A DNA stretch of 64,000 nt from UBA6115 sp050953005 (GTDB lineage: Bacteria > Bacillota > Clostridia > Christensenellales > Aristaeellaceae). The DNA lies in contig JBMNLV010000014.1 of assembly GCA_050953005.1 (NCBI GenBank), positions 108,313 through 172,312 on the forward strand, given 5' to 3'. A program made the position numbers and the translations under genes. This document shows positions 45,598 through 53,743 of this stretch, piece by piece; within the stretch, counting starts at the first letter, position 1; every line of letters begins with the position of its first letter. The notes beneath the pieces are model-generated. The model was not told where the DNA came from. It worked only from the letters and a program-made list of their open reading frames with translations, and made no database searches.

Positions 45598-45654
45598 GGT
45601 TAAACGTTTTATTAATTCAATCAATACTATACACAATGCCAAAAACACTGTCAA
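45598..45654 (-). promoter_or_regulatory. promoter with LacI-type operator for the third sugar importer
   Basis: Minus strand: TTGACA (45654-45649), 17-bp spacer, TATAGT (45631-45626), then AATAAAACGTTTAACC at 45613-45598, 12 bp past the -10 box. It shares 14 identical bases with the operator at 41948. Confidence 0.8.
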
Positions 45655-45657
45655 GCG

Positions 45658-45685
45658 AACACCGGTTCAGGTTTTTGAACGCATT
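45658..45685 (+). repeat. 28-bp direct repeat flanking the IS481-type element, left copy
   Basis: Begins AACACCGGTTCAGG and ends TTGAACGCATT; identical to 46860-46887. It contains the small palindrome GTTCA/TGAAC. It is too long for a usual IS481 target duplication. Confidence 0.75.
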
Positions 45686-46859
45686 GTAGGAGTGTCAAAC
45701 ATAGGTAACACAATGGGCGCAATTCTGGCAGCAGCCCGGTGTCAAGGGAAAGGTGGAGATTTGCGAAGCAAATACTACCTGACCTTGACACCGCTTCCTT
45801 GGTAGAATTCAGGGCGGCTCAATGGCTCGACATTGAGCCTTGATTACATCACCCCCTGATAAAGGCCCAGCACTTTATTGGGCGAGCTCATCCCAAGACA
45901 GGTCATGATGTAATCGTTAGACACAGCCTGGTACCTGGCCAACTGTTTTCTTCCATCCTCCAGACTGTACATCCGCATCTTCCGGTAGAACCTTAGCTCA
46001 TCCGTTCGGTGCTGATGCTCAACCTTGCCGTTATGCCGGGGTGTGGCGATCCGGATGCGGTGGTACGCTATCCCCATGTCCTGCAACGCCTGCTCAAACA
46101 GCGTCTTGTGTTTGGATTTGGTGACCAACAGCGCATTCGTGAACTCCGTTCCATTGTCTGTCTGTATCGCTCTGATGGGGAAGGGTGATCGCCTTACCAG
46201 CTTCTCCAGAAAGTCCCGCGCGCTGTATGTGCTGTGTTCATCGTACATCTCACGATAGGTCCAGCGGCTGCATTCGTCCTTGGCCGTAAACTGATAGTAT
46301 TTCCCGCCATCCGACACACAGTACGAAGGCACATACTTCACATCCAACTGCAGTTTCTGACCAGGATAGTCTGCGCGTTGGTAGGGCCTGGGCTTGCGTT
46401 CCTTCCGTTTCTTGACAGTCGATTTCCCAAGCAGCCTGTTCACTGTCCGTTTGAAGCAGCCATAGCTTCGTGTGTATCCATAGTTCGTGGCCTTTTGGTA
46501 TCCCAGCAGCAGATCTTCACGGTACTTCCTTCCATAACGCTTTACCAGCTTCTCCTCGCTGCAGCTTTGTTTGCGTGGGCTGGTATGGGGACTTCGCTTG
46601 CGCTCCTCCAGGCTTTGCCAGGTCCCATCCCAGCGATTTCGCCATTTCCATACACATTTCCGGCTTACATGGTAGCGAATTGAGGTCTTTGTCAATCCAT
46701 GGTTCTGGCAATACAACATCATCTGTTGACGCCAGTGCGCATCCTGAGTTAACTTGTTCATGCAGAGAGCTCCTTCAGTAGTTTTGTTTGGGGAAACCAT
46801 TCTACCAAAGTCTCTCTGCTTTCTTTCCCCTAAGTGTTACCTATGTATCGTACCTCAAC
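45686..46859 (-). mobile_element. IS481-type insertion sequence
   Basis: About 1.17 kb with one transposase. The ends share ACATAGGTAACAC in inverted orientation (left near 45700-45712, right near 46836-46848), so the terminal inverted repeats are about 20 bp. The element is bracketed by 28-bp direct repeats and sits just upstream of the promoter of the third sugar operon. Confidence 0.8.
45844..46761 (-). CDS. IS481-family DDE transposase
   Basis: About 305 residues. An N-terminal helix-turn-helix (GLTKTSIRYHVSRKCVWKW) is followed by a linker rich in basic residues and an integrase core: LQLDVKYVPSY (first Asp), IQTDNGTEFTN (second Asp) and PRHNGKVEHQHRTDE (Glu). ATG 46761 is chosen because AAGGAG lies 10 bases upstream; 13 more codons upstream are open but lack a site. 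It is intact, with GC content and codon use like the AT-richer block around it. Confidence 0.88.
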   Translation of the reverse strand: MNKLTQDAHWRQQMMLYCQNHGLTKTSIRYHVSRKCVWKWRNRWDGTWQSLEERKRSPHTSPRKQSCSEEKLVKRYGRKYREDLLLGYQKATNYGYTRSYGCFKRTVNRLLGKSTVKKRKERKPRPYQRADYPGQKLQLDVKYVPSYCVSDGGKYYQFTAKDECSRWTYREMYDEHSTYSARDFLEKLVRRSPFPIRAIQTDNGTEFTNALLVTKSKHKTLFEQALQDMGIAYHRIRIATPRHNGKVEHQHRTDELRFYRKMRMYSLEDGRKQLARYQAVSNDYIMTCLGMSSPNKVLGLYQGVM

Positions 46860-46887
46860 AACACCGGTTCAGGTTTTTGAACGCATT
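46860..46887 (+). repeat. 28-bp direct repeat flanking the IS481-type element, right copy
   Basis: Identical to 45658-45685. It lies directly outside the right inverted end of the element. Confidence 0.75.
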
Positions 46888-46932
46888 TTTCATGATGTAA
46901 TGAAAAAGATAACACATTCTAATTATCGAGTA

Positions 46933-47316
46933 TTACTTCGGTTTATACGTCTTAACCACAAATATGAAATACAAGATGTGAAAGAGCCACACGAAAGCAA
47001 GGATGACGCAAGGCACATATACTGCCTTCCTGAACATCATTACAAAACCAATGGACATCAGAAGCGTTACCGTAATCATCACACGGATCTTTGCCGGCCA
47101 GGACATTCCCCGACCCTTGACATAGCTCTCGAGATTGGTCTTGTACAGCTTGGTACCGATAAACCACTGATGTAATTTTTCGGAACTTTTCGCGAAGCTC
47201 ACTGTTGCCAGCAGCAGGAAGGGAAACGAAGGAAGCATGGGAACAACCGCGCCAACTGCACCAAGTCCTACGCCTATGCAGCCAAGGATAATCCAAAGCG
47301 TCTTTTTAATCTTCAT
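46933..47316 (-). CDS. DUF454 (YbaN) family membrane protein
   Basis: A 127-residue protein with three to four membrane spans: LWIILGCIGVGLGAVGAVVP, FPFLLLATVSFA, VMITVTLLMSIGFVMMF and VPCVILAFVWLFHILYFIF. The VVPMLPSFPFLLLATVSFAKSSEKLHQW stretch is the hallmark of the DUF454/YbaN family, of unknown function. ATG 47316 follows GGAGAC at 6 bases; 18 further codons upstream are open but have no site. It follows a heterodimeric ABC exporter by about 110 bp on the same strand, an association often seen in Firmicutes. Confidence 0.85.
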   Translation of the reverse strand: MKIKKTLWIILGCIGVGLGAVGAVVPMLPSFPFLLLATVSFAKSSEKLHQWFIGTKLYKTNLESYVKGRGMSWPAKIRVMITVTLLMSIGFVMMFRKAVYVPCVILAFVWLFHILYFIFVVKTYKPK

Positions 47317-47429
47317 TATGTCTCCAATCGCTTTTCGCTTTTTTGCAATGCCATGCCAGACAGTTGTCATGGGAGGACACGGTTTTATTATTGGCTGGAC
47401 AAGCGGATCAAAAGCGCAAAATTTTCTGC

Positions 47430-49136
47430 TTATGCTGTCTTTACCTTTCGGTCCTGCTCATACATCCCGCCTTCCTCTACACGATAGATGCGGTCCGCGA
47501 TCGCCATCGTGGATTCGCGGTGAGACACGAGGATAATGCCCTTTTTTTGCTTTTGATCCTTGAGCGCCCTCAGAATGATGCCTTCGTTGATGGAGTCTAC
47601 GTTGCTGGTAGGCTCGTCAAGCAAAATCAGCCCACTGCCGCGCAGGAACGCACGGGCAAGTCCGATGCGTTGCTTTTCACCGTCAGAGAGGTTGTCGCCA
47701 AGTACGCCAACCCTTGTTTCGTAACCATCGGGTAAAGTGAGGATAAAATCGTGAACAGAAGCCAGCTTGCAAGCGTTCTCTATCTCTTCCTGTGTTGCAT
47801 TGGTTTTGGCAATACGAAGATTGTCCTCTATGGTTTCATCAAACAGATAGGTTGCCTGACTGACCATTGTTACATTGTCAAGCAGGCTCTCTGTGTTGAT
47901 GCTGTCAATATCGCTGCCGTCGTAGCAGATCTCACCCCGGTCCTTCTGCCAAAAACGGAGCAGGAGTTTCAGAAATGTGGATTTGCCACAGCCGGATTTG
48001 CCGACAATGCCGACGATTTCGCCCTTCTTGGCATACATGTGGATATCCTGGAGCACCTGAGTTTGGCCGTCGTAAGAGAAGGAGAGGTTTTTTACGGAAA
48101 GGCGTTCAAAGTCAATGTGTTTTCCGTTCTTCACAGGGCTTACAGCAGGCTCTTCCTTAAGAAGATTGAACATGCGGTCGCCCGATGCAAAAGTCTGCGT
48201 CAGATTTCCGGGCAGCGCCGAGATAGTGATCACGGGACCGAATGAGCCGAACACAGCCACCATACCAACAATCATTCTGCCAATGGAAAGCATATCTTTT
48301 GTCACAAGCAAAATTCCGACGGTGAGGCATACAACAATGAAAACAGACACGCAAAGCTCGGTCGCTGCCGCTGCCCTGGCAGTGTCGCGCTTCATCTTTT
48401 TTGTTTCTTCAAGGAGAATGCCGGAACGGTTGTTTACTTCCTTTTCGCGCTCCTTGCCTGCATTGTTCAATACAATGTCCCTGATGCCCTTGATGCTGTC
48501 AAGAAAATAAGCATTGAATGAAGCAAATTCCGCACGGTAGCGAACACCGGATGCCTTCAGCTTGCCGGAGAAAACAAAGGGTACCACAATACCAACCGCA
48601 ATAAAGCCGACAAGGGCAATGAGTGCCAGCCACCAGCTTGAAACAAATCCTACGAACGACACTACGCAGGCAGACACAATAACTGCTATACAGATTGGTG
48701 AAATGGTGTGGGCATAGAACACTTCCAATGTTTCTATATCCGAAGTGATCATCGCTATGATCGAGCCTTTTTGTTTGCTTTCCAGTTTTGCAGGACAAAG
48801 CACGCGCAGAGCTGCAAAAATTTTGTCCCGGAGAACCGCAAGCAAACGAAATGCAATATAGTGATTGCTGTATTGCTCCAGGTAACGAAGCAGACCACGC
48901 AGGACACCGCATCCAACAGCAAGCGCGATGATTGCGCCGTAGGACAATACAATGGTTTCGCCGAGCGCCTTGGCAATCCCGATGGCGCCCGTCAGCGTTA
49001 CGCACATTGCACAGATAAAGCCAAGCGAACCGTTGATTACAGCGAGAATCATGATGAAGGAAAGACTGCCAAGGAGTAAAACAAGATTTGCCATGATCTT
49101 TGCTCCGCTTCGGCGGTGATTGCGCTTCTTGCTCAT
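47430..49136 (-). CDS. ABC exporter half-transporter (membrane plus ATPase), CydC-like partner
   Basis: A 568-residue fused protein: six spans in the first 310 residues (MANLVLLLGSLSFIMILAVIN onward), then a nucleotide-binding domain with Walker A GKSGCGKST near 375, signature LSDGEKQRIGL, Walker B LILLDEPTSNVD and H-loop VSHRE. The signature has D in place of the second S/G (LSDGE), common in heterodimeric exporters. Its start overlaps the stop of the partner gene by 4 bp, so the two form a heterodimer. Substrate unknown. Small molecules such as thiols, tetrapyrroles or drugs are typical. Confidence 0.92.
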   Translation of the reverse strand: MSKKRNHRRSGAKIMANLVLLLGSLSFIMILAVINGSLGFICAMCVTLTGAIGIAKALGETIVLSYGAIIALAVGCGVLRGLLRYLEQYSNHYIAFRLLAVLRDKIFAALRVLCPAKLESKQKGSIIAMITSDIETLEVFYAHTISPICIAVIVSACVVSFVGFVSSWWLALIALVGFIAVGIVVPFVFSGKLKASGVRYRAEFASFNAYFLDSIKGIRDIVLNNAGKEREKEVNNRSGILLEETKKMKRDTARAAAATELCVSVFIVVCLTVGILLVTKDMLSIGRMIVGMVAVFGSFGPVITISALPGNLTQTFASGDRMFNLLKEEPAVSPVKNGKHIDFERLSVKNLSFSYDGQTQVLQDIHMYAKKGEIVGIVGKSGCGKSTFLKLLLRFWQKDRGEICYDGSDIDSINTESLLDNVTMVSQATYLFDETIEDNLRIAKTNATQEEIENACKLASVHDFILTLPDGYETRVGVLGDNLSDGEKQRIGLARAFLRGSGLILLDEPTSNVDSINEGIILRALKDQKQKKGIILVSHRESTMAIADRIYRVEEGGMYEQDRKVKTA

Positions 49137-50872
49137 GCGCTCACCTCCATATAGCCTTCTTCCAATTCCTTTTGTGTTGAATAGAGCATGGAATAGCTGC
49201 CCTGTTTGTTCATCAGGGCAGCATGTGTTCCGCTTTCTTTGACCTCACCGGACTCCATATAGTAAATCAGATCGGAGAGCGCCACATTGGCAAGGCGGTG
49301 AGAAATGACAACAACTGTCCTGGTCCTGGAAAGCTCCTTGATATTTGCCATAATAACGGCTTCGCTTTCAATGTCGATATTGCTTGTGGCCTCATCGAAA
49401 ATATAGATATCTTTATCGGCAACGAGATTAACCGCAAGAGCCAGCCTTTGCTTCTGACCGCCGGAGATATTGGCGGCGTCTTCGGCAATGGCTTTGTCAA
49501 GACCGCCGTTTTCACGGATGAAGCCTGCAAGGTTTACTTTTTCAAGCGCTGTGTAGATTTCTTCGTCTCTTACGGTTTTGTTTGCCAGCATAAAGTTCTG
49601 ACGAACAGTTTCATTGAAAATATAGGTATTGCAACTGACAACCGCAAGATGGGAATAGTAACTTTCACGGGACAAGCTGCTGATGGGTTTTCCGCCAACG
49701 GTAACCGCTCCGGTTTTCGGGCGGTAAACTCCTGACAGCATGTTAACTACCGTGGATTTTCCACAGCCGGATTCGCCAACGATAGCGGTCATGCCGGTCT
49801 TGGGAAAAGTCATGGTTACATTCTTCAGCACATTACGTTTGCCGTCATAAGAAAAGGTTACATTTTCCATTTTCAGTTCGGTATCGCCAACCTTATCCTC
49901 GCCCCAGACGGGATCAGGCTGGTCAAGCAGAGAGAGAATTTTATTCCCTGCTGAAGCGCCATTCATGGCCACATGGAATGCCGAGCCAAAGGCGCGAAGC
50001 GGCAGAAAAAAGTCAACAGCTATAAGAATGAGGAACAAAGCCGAGAAAGAAGAAAGCCCCCGGTTGATTACACCGAGAACAGCAAGAGCGATGCCGATGC
50101 CCGCGCCGCCGTAAGCCACCAAGTCCATTATTGTGGCGCTTGCGAGCTGCATCACAAGAACCTTCATCGTAATCTTACGGAATTCCTCGCTGGTTTTGTT
50201 CATCTTGAAATGTTGTGCGCCGTCTGCGTTAAAAATTTTCAGTTCTTTAAGCCCCTGAACACTGTCCAGAAAGCTGTCACCCATGGAGGTGTACTTCCCC
50301 CAATACTTTGAAAATATTTTCTTGGCATACTTTGAAACAGCAATGATGGACACAGGTATCAACGGCACACCGGCCAAGAGCACAAACGCCACGCGCCAAT
50401 CAATCCACACGGTAATGGAAAACAGAATAATAGGCGCCATCATCGCATAGAAGAACTGCGGAATGTAGGAAGAGTAATACAAGTCGAGCTGCTCTATGCC
50501 TTCTATAGACACCTGGGTAAGCCCTGCCATGCTCATTCCGTCTGCGGAACGTACGCCGAGCTTTACAATCTTGTCATATACCTTTTTCCGCAGATCTTTC
50601 TTTGCCTTTCTACCGAGTAAATCTTTCAGACTGCCTACAAGACGGGATACAGCGTATCTAATAACAATCCCAATCAGCGCGATTACTGCAGGCCACAGGA
50701 AAATGTCAATGCTGCTGCCAACCATATCATATTCCGCTGCAAGTTTGACAGCGCGGCAAATACATGCTGTTACAGCGATGTTGGCAAAAAGTCCCGCCAC
50801 CATCAACGCAACCGTATAAAATACGTATTTCTTATTGCCCCCGAGCAGTTGAAACAGTCTTTGATCGATCAT
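49133..50872 (-). CDS. ABC exporter half-transporter (membrane plus ATPase), CydD-like partner
   Basis: A 579-residue fused protein with six spans (first YVFYTVALMVAGLFANIAVTA), followed by Walker A GESGCGKST near 370, the signature ISGGQKQRLAL, Walker B IYIFDEATSNID and H-loop ISHRL. In the Walker B of this half the catalytic Glu is present (DEATS). GAGGG precedes the ATG by 7 bases. It is first in an operon with its partner and the DUF454 gene. A broken methyltransferase gene and a palindromic operator-like site lie just upstream. Confidence 0.92.
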   Translation of the reverse strand: MIDQRLFQLLGGNKKYVFYTVALMVAGLFANIAVTACICRAVKLAAEYDMVGSSIDIFLWPAVIALIGIVIRYAVSRLVGSLKDLLGRKAKKDLRKKVYDKIVKLGVRSADGMSMAGLTQVSIEGIEQLDLYYSSYIPQFFYAMMAPIILFSITVWIDWRVAFVLLAGVPLIPVSIIAVSKYAKKIFSKYWGKYTSMGDSFLDSVQGLKELKIFNADGAQHFKMNKTSEEFRKITMKVLVMQLASATIMDLVAYGGAGIGIALAVLGVINRGLSSFSALFLILIAVDFFLPLRAFGSAFHVAMNGASAGNKILSLLDQPDPVWGEDKVGDTELKMENVTFSYDGKRNVLKNVTMTFPKTGMTAIVGESGCGKSTVVNMLSGVYRPKTGAVTVGGKPISSLSRESYYSHLAVVSCNTYIFNETVRQNFMLANKTVRDEEIYTALEKVNLAGFIRENGGLDKAIAEDAANISGGQKQRLALAVNLVADKDIYIFDEATSNIDIESEAVIMANIKELSRTRTVVVISHRLANVALSDLIYYMESGEVKESGTHAALMNKQGSYSMLYSTQKELEEGYMEVSA

Positions 50873-50921
50873 GGGCTAACCCTCTTTTCTTGCAATCACG
50901 CAAAGCCATCCTTTGCTGTTT

Positions 50922-51103
50922 TTATGCTTTCCTCCTGATATTGGCGCCGCCACCGGAACCGATATCCAAGATGTCAATATCCGCAGGAATATCCCGATGC
51001 TGTAATCCCCACTTTGTCATTGCACCGTGCCCAATGTTCATCATGGCAAGCATAATCCACCCCCAAACCCTTGCGATTTACGTGTGTTTTTAATCAAAAA
51101 CAT
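50922..51103 (-). pseudogene. N-terminal remnant of a class I SAM methyltransferase
   Basis: ATG 51103 follows GGAAGG and starts MFLIKNTRKSQGF. After one missing T at the T3 run (plus-strand AAA 51065-51067) the other frame continues GWIMLAMMNIGHGAMTKWGL and DIPADIDILDIGSGGGANI, which is motif I of the methyltransferases. It then ends abruptly at RRKA and a stop. Everything after the SAM loop is lost. In related clusters such a methyltransferase is co-encoded with two ABC exporter genes and DUF454, so this appears to be a decayed member of the same operon. Confidence 0.7.
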
Positions 51104-51117
51104 ATCTATCCTTCCAA

Positions 51118-51139
51118 AGTTAGTTAGATAAAACTAACT
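51118..51139. promoter_or_regulatory. operator-like palindrome upstream of the exporter operon
   Basis: AGTTAGT (51118-51124) and ACTAACT (51133-51139) flank an 8-base AT-rich spacer, 15 bp before the methyltransferase start. Size and symmetry fit a TetR-family binding site; no regulator gene is in the window. Confidence 0.5.
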
Positions 51140-51462
51140 CATTTTGAAAGTATCCCCGATTTTCGCCCAAAAGTCAACAGGGTGTGAGCGAGTTCTGAGT
51201 CTATGCATCAAAAGACATGTCTAAGTTGGAACCACCGTGTGAGCGAATATATGAAAAAGTTATAAAGTCATAAATTTAAACGCTTGTCGTTCCAGGAATG
51301 GGCGGAGAAAGCATACGGAATTGGTCAATTTACATATTCAATCCGGGGTTCAAATGAGATGAATAAAAAAACCAAAAAAATCCCGTTTGCTATGGAAATT
51401 TGCAAAAGAATACTGTATAGTATATGAGGTCAATCTATCGAAACAAAAAAGGGGGAACCATC
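51140..51462. other. AT-rich region between exporter operon and hppA
   Basis: About 320 bp. A weak promoter for hppA may be TGGAAA-17-TATAGT, with the -10 near 51416. An open stretch around 51290-51420 (RLSFQEWAEKAYG) looks like a protein relic but has no start. Nothing else is seen. Confidence 0.35.
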
Positions 51463-53607
51463 ATGGAACTGGGCATTACGGCCGTCTATGTGATTGCGTT
51501 GCTGACTGCCATCATCGCATTCGTCTACGCGGTCTACCTGGCTGTATGGGTCAAGCAGCAGAAGAACGAGAACAAGACCATTGAGCGCATCGCGGGTCTG
51601 ATCCGCGCCGGCGCCGATACTTTCATGCGCAAGGAATACACCATCCTGGCAGCCTTCGCGGGCGTGCTGGCGGTGCTGATCTTTCTTTTTCTGCCGCAGC
51701 CGGTCTGGAAGAGCGAGGGCGGGGTTACGGCGAACCTGACCATGGCCCTTTCCTACATCGCCGGCACCATCTTTTCAGCCATTGCCGGCAAGATCGGCAT
51801 CATGGTAGCTGCCCTGGCCAACGCGCGCTGCGCTGAGGCCGCCACCCACGGCATCAAGCCTTCCTTCCTCATCGGCTTCCGCGGCGGCGCGGTCATGGGC
51901 CTGATGGTGGTGGGCTCCTGTCTGCTGGGCGTGCTGGGCGTGCTGCTGCTGACCGGCGATTCCTCCATGCTGCTGGGCTTCTCCTTTGGCGCCAGCTCCC
52001 TGGCCCTGTTCGCCAAGGCGGGCGGCGGCATTTTCACCAAGACGGCGGACGTTTCCGCCGACCTGGCCGGCAAGGTGGAGCTGGGCATCCCCGAGGATGA
52101 TCCCCGCAACCCCGCCGTCATCGCCGACAACGTGGGCGACAACGTGGGCGACGTGGCCGGCATGGGCGCCGACCTGTTTGACTCCAATATCGCCTCCATG
52201 ACCGCCGCCCTGGTCATCGCTGCCGCCCTGGACGGCGGCAACGTGATGGGAGTGCATGGCATGATGGTCATGATTTACGCGGCCCTGGGCCTGCTGTCCT
52301 CCATCATCGGCATTTACACCGCCAAGATCGGCGAGCATGGCAGCCCCACCCGCGCCCTGAACAACTCCACCTACGTCACCACCGGCATCTTCCTGGTGCT
52401 GACCGCGCTGGCTACCCTGATCTTCAAGGGTTTCCGCTGGGAGATCTGGGGCGCCTCGGCCGTCGGTTTGCTGGTGGGCGTCATCATCGGCCTGGCCACC
52501 AACTACTTTACCGACGACAGCGCGCCCATCGTCAAGAAGGTGGCCCACGCGTCCAAATCCGGGCCGGCCTTCACCATCCTCTCCGGCGTGTCCTACGGCT
52601 TCATGTCCGTGCTGCCGGCGATGGTGGGCATCGCGGTGTCCGCCCTGGTCGCCTACAAGCTGGGCGCCCTGCTGGCGCCTACGCCGGATGAGGCTGTCAA
52701 GTATGCCATGTACGGCATCTCCATGGCCGCGGTGGGCATGCTGTCCATCGTGGGCATGATCATCTCCAACGACGCCTATGGCCCCATCGTGGACAACGCC
52801 CGCGGCCTGGCTGAAATGGGCGGCCTGGGCGAGGAGACCATCCGCGTCGCGGACGAGCTGGACTCCGCCGGCAACACCGTCAAGGCGGTCACCAAGGGCT
52901 TTGCCATCGGCGCGGCCGGCCTGACCGTTATCTCCCTGCTGGGCGCTTTCATGAGCGAGGTCAACACCCTCATCGCGGAGCTCAACGTCACCCTGGCCGC
53001 GGCCGGCGAGAAGCTGATGGAATTTGTCAACGCCTTTGACATCCTCAACCCCACCGTCTTCTTCGGCATCATGGTGGGCGCCGCCATCCCGGCTGTCTTC
53101 TCCGCCATGCTGATCCTGGGCGTGGACAAGAACGCCCAGCGCATGATCGCCGAGATCCACCGCCAGTTCAAGGAAATCCCCGGCCTGGCTGACGGCAAGG
53201 AAGGCGTGGAGCCCGAGTACAACAAGTGCATCGATATCGCCACCACCGGCGCGCTCAAGGAGCTGATCCCGGCCGGTCTGTTCGCCATCATCGCCACCCT
53301 GGTGGTGGGCGTCATCGGCGGCGTGGACGCCATCGGCGGTTTCCTGCTGGGCAATATCATCTCAGGCCTGCTGCTGGCCCTGTTCATGTCCAATGCCGGC
53401 GGCCTGTGGGACAACGCCAAGAAATACATCGAGTCCGGCAACGAGGGCGGCAAATACTCTGACGCCCACAAGGCGGCCGTCATCGGCGACACCGTGGGCG
53501 ACCCCTTCAAGGACACCGCCGGCCCCTCCATCAATACGCAGATCACCGTCTGCTCGCTGGTGGCTTCGCTGGTCGCCGGCCTCTTCCTCAACTTCCACAT
53601 TTTTTAA
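51463..53607 (+). CDS. hppA: membrane-bound proton-translocating pyrophosphatase
   Basis: A 714-residue integral membrane protein with about 16 spans that couples pyrophosphate hydrolysis to ion pumping. The substrate signature DVSADLAGKVE (Asp196, Lys204, Glu206) and the acidic loop EDDPRNPAVIADNVGDNVGD are present, as is the late DTVGDPFKDTAGPSIN. GNTVKA at 470-475 has Lys474 where potassium-dependent enzymes have Ala, so a potassium-independent H+-pumping type is predicted. ATG 51463 follows GGGGGA; 13 upstream codons are open but lack a site. It is monocistronic with a strong terminator. GC content is much higher than the block upstream. It likely energises the membrane under low energy supply. 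Confidence 0.96.
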   Translation: MELGITAVYVIALLTAIIAFVYAVYLAVWVKQQKNENKTIERIAGLIRAGADTFMRKEYTILAAFAGVLAVLIFLFLPQPVWKSEGGVTANLTMALSYIAGTIFSAIAGKIGIMVAALANARCAEAATHGIKPSFLIGFRGGAVMGLMVVGSCLLGVLGVLLLTGDSSMLLGFSFGASSLALFAKAGGGIFTKTADVSADLAGKVELGIPEDDPRNPAVIADNVGDNVGDVAGMGADLFDSNIASMTAALVIAAALDGGNVMGVHGMMVMIYAALGLLSSIIGIYTAKIGEHGSPTRALNNSTYVTTGIFLVLTALATLIFKGFRWEIWGASAVGLLVGVIIGLATNYFTDDSAPIVKKVAHASKSGPAFTILSGVSYGFMSVLPAMVGIAVSALVAYKLGALLAPTPDEAVKYAMYGISMAAVGMLSIVGMIISNDAYGPIVDNARGLAEMGGLGEETIRVADELDSAGNTVKAVTKGFAIGAAGLTVISLLGAFMSEVNTLIAELNVTLAAAGEKLMEFVNAFDILNPTVFFGIMVGAAIPAVFSAMLILGVDKNAQRMIAEIHRQFKEIPGLADGKEGVEPEYNKCIDIATTGALKELIPAGLFAIIATLVVGVIGGVDAIGGFLLGNIISGLLLALFMSNAGGLWDNAKKYIESGNEGGKYSDAHKAAVIGDTVGDPFKDTAGPSINTQITVCSLVASLVAGLFLNFHIF

Positions 53608-53625
53608 TCAATTTGGACCTTGCCG

Positions 53626-53657
53626 CGCCCGGGGTGTCGCGCCCCGGGCGTTTCTTT
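53626..53657 (+). terminator. intrinsic terminator of hppA
   Basis: CGCCCGGGG (53626-53634) and CCCCGGGCG (53642-53650) with a 7-base loop, followed by TTTCTTT. Confidence 0.85.
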
Positions 53658-53680
53658 GTCCGGCGGCGGGATTTTCATCC

Positions 53681-53709
53681 TTGTCACAACCCCGTATTAA
53701 CCGTATAAT
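53681..53709 (+). promoter_or_regulatory. promoter of the ferric-type ABC importer operon
   Basis: TTGTCA (53681-53686), 17-bp spacer, TATAAT (53704-53709), 34 bp before the binding-protein ATG. Confidence 0.75.
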
Positions 53710-53743
53710 GTAAAGAGAAATTTACAAAGGAGGAATATGACCC

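Noticed and set aside
51290..51420. Open stretch RLSFQEWAEKAYG before hppA as a gene
   Set aside because: No start codon with a binding site and only about 48 codons long; at best a relic.
51775..53160. Very long open frame antisense to hppA
   Set aside because: Caused by high GC and the codon bias of hppA. The translation is low-complexity His/Gly/Gln-rich without any domain. Similar antisense frames at 53684-55708, 56027-57472 and 40898-41953 were dropped for the same reason.
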